Positions 1-8,640 of a DNA stretch of 64,000 nucleotides are shown piece by piece. Below the pieces are notes generated by a model, which made no database searches, was not told the DNA's origin, and saw only the letters and a program-made list of their open reading frames with translations. The stretch covers positions 159,945-223,944 of the forward strand of contig NZ_KI535309.1 in the NCBI RefSeq assembly GCF_000482365.1, read 5' to 3'. This DNA is from Porphyromonas uenonis DSM 23387 = JCM 13868 (GTDB lineage: Bacteria; Bacteroidota; Bacteroidia; Bacteroidales; Porphyromonadaceae). A program made the translations under genes and the position numbers. Numbering within the stretch: position 1 is the stretch's first letter; every line of letters starts with the position of its first letter.

Positions 1-776
1 AGGAAACGCCTGCTCCCTGTAGGGTCTGTGAGGAAGTCGTTGCCATTGACCGATGCCACGAAGCTTGCCAAGTGGGGGCGCTCCTCAATGTGCTTCTCGT
101 AAGGCATACGGTACTTCACCTGCGGACAGGTAATAAGGTTCTTCAGTTCGTTCTCATCTCGCTTGTTGAGGGCTTTGAGCTGGTCGTCAATGTTGATGAT
201 GAGGTTTTGCCCGATAAGGCTCAGCACATCTTTCTCCTGCGGATATATCTTGCCTGTATAGCGATAGTCGGATAGAGCTGGAGGGCAGAGCAGGTCTAGA
301 AAGGTCGTTTTGAACTTGCCTTGCTCTCCTGTCAGAACAAGGCAGGTGTGATTGCGACACAGCTTGTCGTCCATAGCATTGGCTACTACAGCCACGAGCC
401 ACTTGATAAGGTATTCCTTCCACTTCTCAGAATTGTTTACACGCACGCAGTCGGAAAGAGCTGTGATAGCATCCGCATAACCATTCGTCAGCGGTAAGGA
501 TCGGAAATAGTCTTGCACGGGATTGATACGTGGGGAGAAATCGCTTTCAATAATGCTGTACAGATTATCTGTTGAGGTCTGTATGTTGGCCTCCTTGTCC
601 AAGGCTCGCTTGAGGGTGTTGATACGATAGCGGTCTACGGAGGTGTAATCGCCCTCGCCTCGTAGACGATACTCGGCTCGGTGCAACACAGTGTTGTACC
701 GAAACTGGTACTGAGCGGAAAGATACGCTTCTATTTGGTCGTTTTTGGAGAGACTATCCTTTTCTTCTATTTTCAT
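1..776 (-). CDS. VirE-like (virulence-associated protein E family) ATPase of a mobile element, partial
   Basis: This gene is read leftward from an ATG at 776-774 and runs off the left edge of the window, so only the first 258 codons are visible. There is a P-loop-like motif GEQGKFKTT at residues 150-158 and a Walker B-like stretch LIINIDDQ near 192-199, followed by a conserved block ending FVASVNGNDFLTDPTGSRRF. This is the usual look of VirE-domain replication or helicase-like proteins on Bacteroidota mobile elements, where such a gene usually precedes primase and mobilisation genes. Those would lie left of the window. Two HTH genes are divergent from it, across 442 bases. The family call is from motif recognition; the exact biochemical role is inferred from known elements. 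Confidence 0.75.
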   Translation of the reverse strand, partial: MKIEEKDSLSKNDQIEAYLSAQYQFRYNTVLHRAEYRLRGEGDYTSVDRYRINTLKRALDKEANIQTSTDNLYSIIESDFSPRINPVQDYFRSLPLTNGYADAITALSDCVRVNNSEKWKEYLIKWLVAVVANAMDDKLCRNHTCLVLTGEQGKFKTTFLDLLCPPALSDYRYTGKIYPQEKDVLSLIGQNLIINIDDQLKALNKRDENELKNLITCPQVKYRMPYEKHIEERPHLASFVASVNGNDFLTDPTGSRRF

Positions 777-1218
777 TGTGCGGATTGCTTTGTATTACAT
801 TGTTTTGATGATTAGCTCCTTTTCGAGAGCTAAAGCCAAGTTAGAAGAGTTTTTTCGCCAGAAGCACAAGGACGGTTTTCTTGCTTCTGAGTGCATCGCT
901 TTTCTCAGACACGACACAACGAAAAGCCCCTTTTCGCAATCCAAATGGAGGAAAAGAGGCTCTATGAGTGTGCAAACAGCACTAACGAAAAGTGTGTCGT
1001 TTGCTATGGATCGCGTTGTTTTACTTCGATGGATTGAAGAGATTACTTGAACTAGTGACGCAATGGAATAAAGTATGGACAATTAGAGAGTGTGCAAGAG
1101 CCACTCTTCCTAATATTTCCTCGTATATCCCGCTGTCTCTGCGCTTGGAGGAATAATGGAAGAGCCTGCTTACTTTTGCGTCAGAAAGTAATAACAACGC
1201 AAATAACACAACAACAAA
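777..1218. other. Intergenic region between the divergent virE-like and HTH genes
   Basis: About 440 bases without a convincing gene. A short stem TTAGCTC/GAGCTAA lies near 811-832, and a second weak stem AGAAGC/GCTTCT near 860-890; both would be in the leader of the leftward virE-like gene. The rightward promoter of the HTH pair is at the right end. Short open frames cover the region on both strands, but they lack family features and overlap each other. Confidence 0.4.
1171..1178 (+). promoter_or_regulatory. Putative -7 box for the HTH gene pair
   Basis: TACTTTTG fits the Bacteroidota -7 consensus TAnnTTTG and sits 40 bases before the ATG at 1219. A TTGG at about 1145-1148 could serve as the -33 element at a plausible distance. 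The A-rich leader (ACAACAACAAA) before the ATG is typical of Bacteroidota translation starts without a Shine-Dalgarno sequence. Confidence 0.45.
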
Positions 1219-1497
1219 ATGAGATTTACAGCCATTGACACTTCCGCTTGGGAGGAACTGAAAGAGTGCATCGAGGAGCTGACAAAGAGTTTCAATGAAC
1301 ATTTTGCACCTCCAGCTCAATTCCCTGACTTACTACACAATGGGGATGTATGCCGAATACTGAACATCAGCAAGCGAACATTGCAGCACTATCGGGACTC
1401 GTCCGTGCTGCCCTTTATCCAAATCGGACATAAATGCTATTACAAGCGTGAGGATGTGGAAGCTCTCCTCGCTAACTCTAACACTCGTAAAGGTTAA
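1219..1497 (+). CDS. Small helix-turn-helix (excisionase/MerR-like) protein, first of a pair
   Basis: A 92-residue protein. Its second half, from about residue 45, reads DVCRILNISKRTLQHYRDS followed by a wing-like segment IQIGHKCYYKREDVEALL. This is the HTH_17/excisionase-like fold found in small DNA-binding proteins of Bacteroides mobilizable elements. The first half is a short helical segment with no known motif. It is followed after 5 bases by a second gene with the same architecture (DVCRIL/EVCERL, RTLQHYRD/RTLQDYRD, CYYKREDV/ILYRLSDI), so the two look like an old tandem duplication. Likely roles are excision control or regulation of the divergent replication/mobilisation genes; this is inferred from similar elements. 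Confidence 0.75.
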   Translation: MRFTAIDTSAWEELKECIEELTKSFNEHFAPPAQFPDLLHNGDVCRILNISKRTLQHYRDSSVLPFIQIGHKCYYKREDVEALLANSNTRKG

Positions 1498-1502
1498 CGA
1501 CT

Positions 1503-1802
1503 ATGGAGTACGAAACGATCAATAAAGAAACACCAGAGATGAAGCAACTCATCTCGGGCATTAAAGGATTGACGAATCGAGTGAGAAGTATCGCTCAAAC
1601 TCATCGTCCTCTTTTTGAAGGTGAAATCTACCTCACAGGACGGGAGGTTTGCGAGAGACTGTTCCTTTCCCCTCGAACCCTGCAAGACTATCGGGATAAA
1701 AATATTATCCCCTACACCCAAATCGCAGGGAAAATCCTCTATCGCCTCTCAGACATAAACAAAATACTGAGTGAGAACTATAGGAAGCGTGTTAACTTGT
1801 AA
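1503..1802 (+). CDS. Small helix-turn-helix (excisionase/MerR-like) protein, second of a pair
   Basis: A 99-residue protein, with its ATG 5 bases after the stop of the first HTH gene, so the two are almost certainly co-transcribed. The HTH spans about residues 52-95: EVCERLFLSPRTLQDYRD, then the wing TQIAGKILYRLSDINKIL. The N-terminal half is predicted helical and differs from that of its neighbour. A hairpin 30 bases downstream probably ends the transcript. Excisionase or local repressor are both possible; the sequence cannot decide between them. Confidence 0.75.
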   Translation: MEYETINKETPEMKQLISGIKGLTNRVRSIAQTHRPLFEGEIYLTGREVCERLFLSPRTLQDYRDKNIIPYTQIAGKILYRLSDINKILSENYRKRVNL

Positions 1803-1829
1803 TCGCTACGATTCTTTTATATTTAATCG

Positions 1830-1862
1830 AGTAGGTCGGGAAACGAAAGTTTTCTGACCTAC
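1830..1862 (+). terminator. Hairpin after the HTH pair
   Basis: AGTAGGTC and GACCTACT form an 8-bp stem, extended inward by a GAAAAC/GTTTTC-type stem with small mismatches and a GAAA-like loop, followed by TTTC. It lies 28 bases after the second HTH gene. Confidence 0.55.
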
Positions 1863-2311
1863 TTTCGGTATGACGTATCCGTCATACAAAGCAAAAGTGG
1901 GTGTATCAGGAAAAGCTCCTTAATGTCGTGAGGTGAAAAGGAGATGTTGAATATTTACTTCCAGAAGATAACCGAATTAAGTTACGTAGGGGCGGATACA
2001 GATCTGCCCCCACACGAGTCTTAGTGGACTTCAAAACTGTGATATAGGAAGCTGGTTTCTGTCATAATAGTACCGAAATGGTAATGGTTAACTTTTTCAA
2101 AGGTACTAAAGATAGAGCCAGCTTCTTTCTTAGCCCAAAGTTAAGTCATCACACAGAATCTCGGATGAACCACATTTATTTTACTCCCGATACTCGCACG
2201 TCATGCGGATTTTTCTGTACCCTATATGGAGGTAGTTTTACCTATTCAGAGAAAAGAGGAGAGAAGCTCTCAGCCCCCCTCCTCATTTACACAATATATG
2301 ACTGCTAGTCC
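1863..2311. other. Gene-poor region with a nested hairpin (2048-2125)
   Basis: No supported gene. The clearest structure is two nested stems: GAAGCTGG (2048-2055) with CCAGCTTC (2118-2125), and inside them TAGTACC (2068-2074) with GGTACTA (2102-2108). A box TACCTTTG reads leftward at 2105-2098, but no -33 element lies at the right distance. The 76-codon open frame at 2078-2308 starts inside the hairpin and shows no family features, so it is not called. Confidence 0.4.
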
Positions 2312-3358
2312 TTATAGGATGTAAGGAATAGTCTCGTCATCAACCACAACAAAGATCTTCTCGCCCTCATAGCCGAACTTAGCCAAAGCGTAACTCTCGT
2401 AGAAGGATGTAGTACCCACAAGAGTTGTGCCATCAGATCGATAAACGGTCAGGTCGTGATGCTTGTCATCATTTACACGAATGGTCAGTCCTAATTGGTC
2501 TCGCTCTATCTGCACGTCAAGCGATTCTCTAGTCAAAGGCGCTGTAGTTCCTCTCGTTTGCTTGATGTCGCATAGTCCTGATGGGTGAAACGTATATACA
2601 TCCCCAGTTGGAGAGGTGTAGCATAGAGGGGTGTAGTCACGGTAGGTAAAGCCTGGCACCACTCCTAGTTCCTCTTTGTTAAACAAAAAACCAAAGGAGT
2701 ATCCGATACCCTCAATCCATTGGTAAACTTCTAGAGAGGAACGTGGCTTATCACTCTTTACAAGCACTCTCTCAAGAGTGTATACTATGCGGTTAGCTCC
2801 CAGCATATCTCTTGTACTAATATCGATCACTCGTAGGAGAAAGGGTTGCTTCCATCCCAAAGCTCCCTGTTCATAGTCCAAGGAGAGTCGTTCATCATTA
2901 TCATATCCCGAGTAGACCCTCACAGTGTCACCGACCTTATAATTATAGTCAAAGAGGACTACTTCCGCAGGCTGCCCATCAACCTTATTAGGATCTCGGA
3001 AATTGCAACGTAGATAGATCTTCCCTTTGTCTAGATCTTCTCGAACATATAGATTCTCACGAAATTGGGATTTCCCTATATCAAAGTAGCTTTTCCCATC
3101 AACCTCTTTGATTTTGTCTAGTTCGAACGTTTCTGTCGAAGAATTAAAAGTTGCATGCCTCTCCAAGGCGGTCGATGTATCATTGGGCAAATCAACAATG
3201 TGCAGATCCCTTCTCAACAAATGCCACTTGGCTCCCGCCTGTATGGTCGGGATGGTTGGCTCTGTTTTGGAGACTGGCTGTGTCTCTTGAGCCGATACGC
3301 CCCCAAAGCTAGTAAGGAGGAAGACTAGTGTAGCTGTGATTATATTGAAGAGTTTCAT
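2312..3358 (-). CDS. Secreted protein of unknown function encoded next to a papain-like protease
   Basis: A 348-residue protein that I do not recognise. Residues 1-24 form a clear Sec signal peptide ending VSA-Q, with no lipobox. The rest is a polar, beta-rich sequence with no cysteine cluster, no protease motif and no T9SS sorting tail. It ends FVVVDDETIPYIL. Its ATG is 21 bases after the stop of the upstream papain-like protease gene, in the same direction, so the two form an operon. Coupling of a cysteine protease with a small secreted partner suggests an inhibitor, chaperone or substrate-binding partner, but that is guesswork from position. It travels on the mobile element together with the protease. 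Confidence 0.7.
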   Translation of the reverse strand: MKLFNIITATLVFLLTSFGGVSAQETQPVSKTEPTIPTIQAGAKWHLLRRDLHIVDLPNDTSTALERHATFNSSTETFELDKIKEVDGKSYFDIGKSQFRENLYVREDLDKGKIYLRCNFRDPNKVDGQPAEVVLFDYNYKVGDTVRVYSGYDNDERLSLDYEQGALGWKQPFLLRVIDISTRDMLGANRIVYTLERVLVKSDKPRSSLEVYQWIEGIGYSFGFLFNKEELGVVPGFTYRDYTPLCYTSPTGDVYTFHPSGLCDIKQTRGTTAPLTRESLDVQIERDQLGLTIRVNDDKHHDLTVYRSDGTTLVGTTSFYESYALAKFGYEGEKIFVVVDDETIPYIL

Positions 3359-3379
3359 AGTTGTACTGTCTTGATTTGT

Positions 3380-6300
3380 TTATAGCCTATGAATCTTTTG
3401 TGTAGCGATGAGAGCTGTTCCATCGTAGTAGTGGAGGAGGTATTCCCCGCTAGGTAGTCCAGTAAGGTCTGCCGTCAGTATTTTCTCTCCTTGTGTAGAT
3501 ATGGTGTAATATGTCTTGCCACTTTCTGCTGAGGTGATTTTAATTACACCGTCTTGACGAGCGTCTGTAAGCTCTATAGAGAGTATTCCATCGGTGGGGT
3601 TAGGATAAAGCTTCATCGGCGATGCCTCAATAGTAGTTTTTTGTGGTAGTGATACTATCTTGCGATCTAAGAAGCCGTCTTTGGTAGCTTCTACCGATAG
3701 AGTTATATCTTTTAGGCTAGATCTTGAGGATAGCTCTAGTTCTTTGCCCGTTGCAATTTCTTTGCCGTCAGATGTTGACCAAATGTATTTAGCGGGTTCA
3801 CCAATGTCATGTGCTATGAGTTTAGAATCTCCATCAACAATGGTCGCCTCCGCACTGAACATAGGTCTAATATCCTTACGAAGTATGTAAGTGTTTCCTC
3901 CGATACAGTCGCCAGTCTTAGCATCTAAAGCTTGCACTCTTACTGTAAACTCCTTTTGGTCTGTTTGCTTTTGTACCAAGAAGTTAGCTTTAAGCTGAAG
4001 ATTCAATTGTTCCTTAGGTGCTAGGCGTATGCCGTCTATATGTGCGACCGAGTCTACTCGAATAAACTCTGTCGGTAACGAAGGAAGTCCCTTTTTAGTC
4101 CGATATGATTGATCGTAGCGGTATGATAGCTCGAGTTGATCCTTTACCGTTTGATACTTTTGAATTCCATCATCATAGTTTATATGAAGGTTGATATCCT
4201 TAATCTTATCTCCGTGGTTGATGACAATAATGTCGTTAAGATCTATTCCTCCCAATCCGTTGTCGGATACATTAATAATGTGGACATTCTTTTGTGCAAC
4301 ATTGTTGTTGGCTTGGACATACTTGCGAAATTCTCTGTGATCTACCAGATAGTAGGGATCTTGGATCTCAGTAATCTCTGCAAGCAAACAAGCGTGCATC
4401 TCTTTAGAAGTTTGGTCAAGGATTAGTTCAGCTGGCAGAGTCCAAGGAATCTCTATAATGGTAGACCCTCCTGCAGGGATAGAGGGAATAGCGATTGATT
4501 CGATCTCACCACCTGAGACGACCTTCTTTCCATTGGAAATGGTTGTCTTCTCTTTCCCGTGGAAGGAATCCCACCACTGCGTTGGACTAGAATATGACCA
4601 ATAAAGTCTCACCATAGCTCGAGAGATAGAGGGTTGAACTCCTTTGTTATGTATGCGTAGATATACATAGCAACGATTACCCTTGCTAAAGTTCGGGTTT
4701 TGATGCTCTTCTACCTTATCATTATTTTGGCGTACCCAAATGTCAGGACTCTCCCATTGTGGGGCATCAATGAAGTATGGTTCGACACCTTTGTCTTGTT
4801 TGACATCTCGAATGTATAGGTCTGTCATACGAAGTGTATCGCAAATGCCGTATTCATTCATCGGTCCTAGTAGTGGGTTTGAATCATTTCCATCTTGTTC
4901 TTTGGGAATGAATATATCATAGAAAGGTCTACCTACTAATCCCCAACGATAGTAGCCATCACCATCCTCGTCATAAGCTTCAATTGCAGTGTGCTTATAA
5001 AAATGACCAGGACGATGACTTTCAGTAAGCTTCCCTGATAGATAGTAAAGATCATTGATTGAAGGGACACAAATACGAGGGTCACTTGCATTCCGATGCT
5101 TCACTCTTACAAAGTAACTATAGCCACCATTTCCAAAGTTGTCTCCAAAGCTATTTTTAAAGCTCCAGTAAACTTTGCCACAGAGGGGATGGTCTGCAGG
5201 AATAGGATCCGTATCTGTAGGCCAATAGTTAAGTAATAGTCCAGGCTTTATTACTCCATAGCCGGACAGTAGCATTTCGTGTCCTGGTATACTTGCAATA
5301 AGCGGACCTTGATTAATCAGTGTATGCATCACCTCTTTGGCATCAAATCGAGCGAGTTGTAAAACATCCTCTACTTGATAAGTTACATCAGGATTCTCGG
5401 GCTTATTTTCACAAGGTTGATACTTTTTGTCAAAGGGGAACTCGTCTTCTGTAACAATGGGCTGTTTTAGATACTCTGCAACTAGAGGCATAGCTATTGA
5501 CCAAATGGGTCCACACTTATCTTTTCTCTTTTGAAGTTCTGTAGGGTCTGTACAACCCTCTTCCAAGGCTCCCGAACAAGCTATGATTTGCAATACTGAA
5601 ACCTGTCTATCTACGTTTTCTCCGTAATAACGTTTGATATAGCTTTCCATAGCCGATGCAGCTGCTTGCGCCCAACAAGACTCTGTTCCTTGTTGCCTGC
5701 GACAAGGGGTGTTCCAATTGATTCCGTGACGATCACTCCAGTCGAAGTAATCTACGTATGGATAAGTTGTTGTATCTAAAAACTCCATTTCATCAAAAGG
5801 GGTGGCCATCGGAGTATAAATGCCACCGCCATAATGCTCCAAGCCATATGCATCAACTTCGTTCAAAAACGATAAGTTTTGACGGTTTTCTGCATAGGAG
5901 CGTAGAGACAGAGATGTCTGCTTGGCTACCCAAAGGATATTATGCTCCTTGTTATAAGCGTTGATACGATCAATTTGAGATTGGATGGCATCCTGTTTCA
6001 GAGTATAAAATCTACGAAGTTGATATATCTTGCTGATGTTGTTATTGTGGGAGGTAGCCGTATGTACCTTATCTAGGTTTACGACACACCCACTAGTTCT
6101 GAGCATAAGTTTCTTAGGATGTACTCCAAAAGCAAAGAGAGCCGTTTCAAAAGCCTTGTTTGAAAGCGAGATTGGTTTATTCAATTGGTTGAAGATAGCA
6201 ATATCCCGGTATACAAGATATTGTTTGCCTGCTTGATCCTCAAAGAGGATGCTAAAGTAACCCTCCTTACTAGTAAAGGTTACTGAGAGATCTACTGCTA

Positions 6301-6529
6301 GAGCGTAGATTGGATGCGTTTGTTCCTCACTAGAGAAGGAGAACTCAGCTCCTTCTATTTCCTTTGGACTAGTCGAACCAGATCGAAGATCTCTCGTAGG
6401 AGATGCCTTGAGTGTGACAGTCTCTGCGCATAGGACTAGAGGATTGATACTCTCTTGCGCATTGATATGGTAGCCATATATGCCACTGAGTAGCGTTATG
6501 ACAAGCGATAGGATTAAGGGTTGTTTCAT
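3380..6529 (-). CDS. Papain-like (C1-type) cysteine protease with T9SS sorting domain
   Basis: A 1049-residue secreted protease. A signal peptide (residues 1-24) is followed by a propeptide-like region of about 230 residues. The papain-like catalytic core runs from about 255 to 480. The oxyanion Gln and nucleophile lie in QQGTESCWA (Cys285), the histidine in PGHEMLLSGYG (His417) and the asparagine in WSFKNSFGDNFGNGGY (Asn459), the expected order for clan CA family C1. After about 350 residues of beta-rich, adhesin-like sequence comes a T9SS type A tail starting at KLYPNPTDG, roughly 80 residues from the end. The product should cross the outer membrane through T9SS and be anchored or released there. 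The gene is visibly AT-richer than the chromosome and sits on the mobile element, so it was probably acquired. Confidence 0.85.
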   Translation of the reverse strand: MKQPLILSLVITLLSGIYGYHINAQESINPLVLCAETVTLKASPTRDLRSGSTSPKEIEGAEFSFSSEEQTHPIYALAVDLSVTFTSKEGYFSILFEDQAGKQYLVYRDIAIFNQLNKPISLSNKAFETALFAFGVHPKKLMLRTSGCVVNLDKVHTATSHNNNISKIYQLRRFYTLKQDAIQSQIDRINAYNKEHNILWVAKQTSLSLRSYAENRQNLSFLNEVDAYGLEHYGGGIYTPMATPFDEMEFLDTTTYPYVDYFDWSDRHGINWNTPCRRQQGTESCWAQAAASAMESYIKRYYGENVDRQVSVLQIIACSGALEEGCTDPTELQKRKDKCGPIWSIAMPLVAEYLKQPIVTEDEFPFDKKYQPCENKPENPDVTYQVEDVLQLARFDAKEVMHTLINQGPLIASIPGHEMLLSGYGVIKPGLLLNYWPTDTDPIPADHPLCGKVYWSFKNSFGDNFGNGGYSYFVRVKHRNASDPRICVPSINDLYYLSGKLTESHRPGHFYKHTAIEAYDEDGDGYYRWGLVGRPFYDIFIPKEQDGNDSNPLLGPMNEYGICDTLRMTDLYIRDVKQDKGVEPYFIDAPQWESPDIWVRQNNDKVEEHQNPNFSKGNRCYVYLRIHNKGVQPSISRAMVRLYWSYSSPTQWWDSFHGKEKTTISNGKKVVSGGEIESIAIPSIPAGGSTIIEIPWTLPAELILDQTSKEMHACLLAEITEIQDPYYLVDHREFRKYVQANNNVAQKNVHIINVSDNGLGGIDLNDIIVINHGDKIKDINLHINYDDGIQKYQTVKDQLELSYRYDQSYRTKKGLPSLPTEFIRVDSVAHIDGIRLAPKEQLNLQLKANFLVQKQTDQKEFTVRVQALDAKTGDCIGGNTYILRKDIRPMFSAEATIVDGDSKLIAHDIGEPAKYIWSTSDGKEIATGKELELSSRSSLKDITLSVEATKDGFLDRKIVSLPQKTTIEASPMKLYPNPTDGILSIELTDARQDGVIKITSAESGKTYYTISTQGEKILTADLTGLPSGEYLLHYYDGTALIATQKIHRL

Positions 6530-6748
6530 AATACTATGTATTTATGCGGTTGCTTCCTACTCTGATAGGTTTTCGGATCCCCCTCCTGTTAGCCAGTTGG
6601 TCTGAGAATCGTTTTTGTCATCAAGGACGATCCGACTCCTTGCGGTCTGTGTTGAGAACAACGTATGACCTAGTTTGAAGAACACGTTCTTCCATTTTCG
6701 AGCTATGGCTGCACTCTATATATCATCGTGCACTATGATATTTCGTTG

Positions 6749-7885
6749 TTATTGAGCGGTTAGTAGCACTGTTCCATAGGAGAACCTGCCACTTTCAGGG
6801 ACAAGAAGGAGTATCTTTTGCCCATGCTTTATCCCTTTCGTTCGCATCAGCTCTTCCAACGCCACGTAAATGGCAGCAGAGCCAACGTTCCCGACAGATG
6901 GGAGGTTGACAAACCACTTCTCTTTCGTCAATGCAATACCACGAGCTATGAGTTCATCATTCACTTGGTCGTAAAAGAGCATTGAGGAAAGATGTGGTAA
7001 CACGTAATCAACCTCTTCTGGATTCAAGTTGTGTTTAGCGAGAACAGTTTCGATATGATCCACCCAATACTTGATGGCATGCTTTTTTAGCTGACGAATA
7101 TCCTGCTTCCCTACAAGAACACCACGATCCTTGATTTCCTCTGGAGAGAATTCTTTCCAACTTTTTAGCCGTCCATTTGGTTCCAGCTCGGACGCCATAA
7201 ACATACAGGTCGGCAACTCATTGGCATAAGATGTCATTTCCACCCACTCCACTTTAAGAGGACAATCTCCTTCTGGATGGTCTTGTAACAATACAGCCCC
7301 AGCACCATCTGAAAGCATAAACCTCATAAAGTCTTTCTCGAATGCCATATAAGGGTCTTTGTCTGGATTGTCATGTGTCGCCTCATACTCGGGATCGTAA
7401 AACTTGGAGACCAAAGCAGGTGAGGTCAGTTCGGAAGCTACACAAACAGCATTGTCGTGCAACCTTGCGAGGATATTGCTATAGCAAATCTTCAGAGCTT
7501 GTAATGAGGTCAGACATACACCAGCAGAAGAGAATATCTCCATCGGGAAGTTATCCAACTCACCATGTACCATAGAGGCGTGCGATGGGAGCAACTGATC
7601 TGGAGTACTTGTGCCACAAGCTAAGAGAGTGATGTCACTCGGGACAGCATTTTCTTCAAACAGTCCCAATACCGCTTCTTTTGCAAGTTGAGCATTAGAA
7701 TGAGTGATCTTATGCTCTTTGTCTAATCCGTAATAGCGAGTCTTTATACCATTTTGTTTGAGGACAATAGACCGAACCCTCGACGGTTTTCCACCAATGA
7801 GACCGATATAATCCTCTATCTCCTCGTTGGATACAGGCTTATTAGGCAAAAAGACCGCAACCTTATTGATGTATACATTCCTCAT
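6749..7885 (-). CDS. 3-oxoacyl-ACP synthase III (KAS III)-like condensing enzyme
   Basis: A 378-residue thiolase-fold condensing enzyme. The catalytic triad of the KAS III family is complete: Cys124 in SSAGVCLTSLQA, His298 in VLPHLSS, and Asn333 in SVGNVGSAA. KAS III enzymes condense an acyl-CoA or acyl-thioester with malonyl-ACP. This divergent member has the KPSRVR and NGIKTRYY segments also seen in secondary-metabolism homologues such as DarB-type enzymes of dialkylresorcinol and flexirubin pathways. No ketoreductase, ACP or aromatase gene is nearby, so it probably works with the host fatty acid synthase or makes one small product. Its ATG overlaps the stop of the TetR gene (ATGA), so the two are translationally coupled and probably autoregulated. 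The specific product is unknown. Confidence 0.8.
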   Translation of the reverse strand: MRNVYINKVAVFLPNKPVSNEEIEDYIGLIGGKPSRVRSIVLKQNGIKTRYYGLDKEHKITHSNAQLAKEAVLGLFEENAVPSDITLLACGTSTPDQLLPSHASMVHGELDNFPMEIFSSAGVCLTSLQALKICYSNILARLHDNAVCVASELTSPALVSKFYDPEYEATHDNPDKDPYMAFEKDFMRFMLSDGAGAVLLQDHPEGDCPLKVEWVEMTSYANELPTCMFMASELEPNGRLKSWKEFSPEEIKDRGVLVGKQDIRQLKKHAIKYWVDHIETVLAKHNLNPEEVDYVLPHLSSMLFYDQVNDELIARGIALTKEKWFVNLPSVGNVGSAAIYVALEELMRTKGIKHGQKILLLVPESGRFSYGTVLLTAQ

Positions 7886-8496
7886 AAGCGTATAGAATTA
7901 TATAGCAGTAAGTATTTCTTTTTCAACTCGTCAATATCCAACTCATTCCCTGTTATGGAGTGGATAAACGAATCTCCATAATATAAAGATCGAAACATAG
8001 ATACGACCAGAAGCGGGTCAATGCTTTGATTCAGCTCCCTAGCAGAGAGACCTTTCTCGTAATATGTTAGCCACAATTGTGTTATTTCTTGATCCAAAGC
8101 TTTGCATCTATCATTAAAACCTTCGTAATGAAATTTGGCAGAGGATAGTAGGTTGATATACTCCGTGGAGTTCGCATCTATAAGGGTGTTCCTTACAGAA
8201 TTCATCCGCTCTTTCGTGAGATTTAATTCGTTCATAATGAAGCTAAGGAATGGCTTCTCATTTGATGCAAGCTCCTCTCTCTTTAAGGAGTTAGATAGAA
8301 GTTCAAAGACGAACTTGTCAATGACCGCTCTGTATAATCCTTCTTTGTTCTTTACCTTATAGTATATAGCTCCTCTAGACAATCCGATTATTTCTTCCAA
8401 ATCCGCCGTAGTGACATCCGCATACTCCTTCACCAAAAAGAGTTTGAATGCCCCTACGAGTATTTGATTCCTACGTTCTTCACTCTTACTTATCAT
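7882..8496 (-). CDS. TetR/AcrR family transcriptional regulator
   Basis: A 204-residue protein. The N-terminal TetR domain covers about residues 8-55: RNQILVGAFKLF, then the HTH TTADLEEIIGLSRGAIYYKV and NKEGLYRAVIDKF. The C-terminal ligand domain is all-helical and specific to this protein. It is first in a two-gene unit: its TGA overlaps the ATG of the KAS III-like gene. TetR repressors commonly control their own operon and respond to a small ligand. Here a fatty-acyl or polyketide-like product of the coupled enzyme is a reasonable guess. It reads leftward from a likely promoter near 8534-8565. Confidence 0.9.
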   Translation of the reverse strand: MISKSEERRNQILVGAFKLFLVKEYADVTTADLEEIIGLSRGAIYYKVKNKEGLYRAVIDKFVFELLSNSLKREELASNEKPFLSFIMNELNLTKERMNSVRNTLIDANSTEYINLLSSAKFHYEGFNDRCKALDQEITQLWLTYYEKGLSARELNQSIDPLLVVSMFRSLYYGDSFIHSITGNELDIDELKKKYLLLYNSIRL

Positions 8497-8533
8497 AGCT
8501 TAGTACTACCGTAATAATGTTCTTTCTGAGTGC

Positions 8534-8565
8534 CAAGTTAGACATAAAAAATCAAACCACCAAAT
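8534..8565 (-). promoter_or_regulatory. Putative promoter of the TetR-KAS III operon
   Basis: On the minus strand, TAACTTGG (8541-8534) resembles the -7 box TAnnTTTG with one change. TTTG (8565-8562) lies 20 bases upstream as the -33 element. The TetR start codon is 38 bases downstream. An operator for self-repression would be expected here, but I see no strong palindrome. Confidence 0.45.
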
Positions 8566-8640
8566 TTTGGGCGAATTTTCTTTTTCCGCACTTTCCACCC
8601 CCACCCTAATATTCGTGTAAAAGGACTCTTCATGTAGGCT

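Noticed and set aside
745-1082. Two overlapping open frames of about 100 codons on opposite strands
   Set aside because: They overlap each other and the virE-like start, show no family motif or start context, and lie in a region better explained as leader and promoter.
2078-2308. 76-codon open frame on the plus strand
   Set aside because: It starts inside a nested hairpin, has no signal, domain or neighbour support, and its composition is like the surrounding non-coding DNA.
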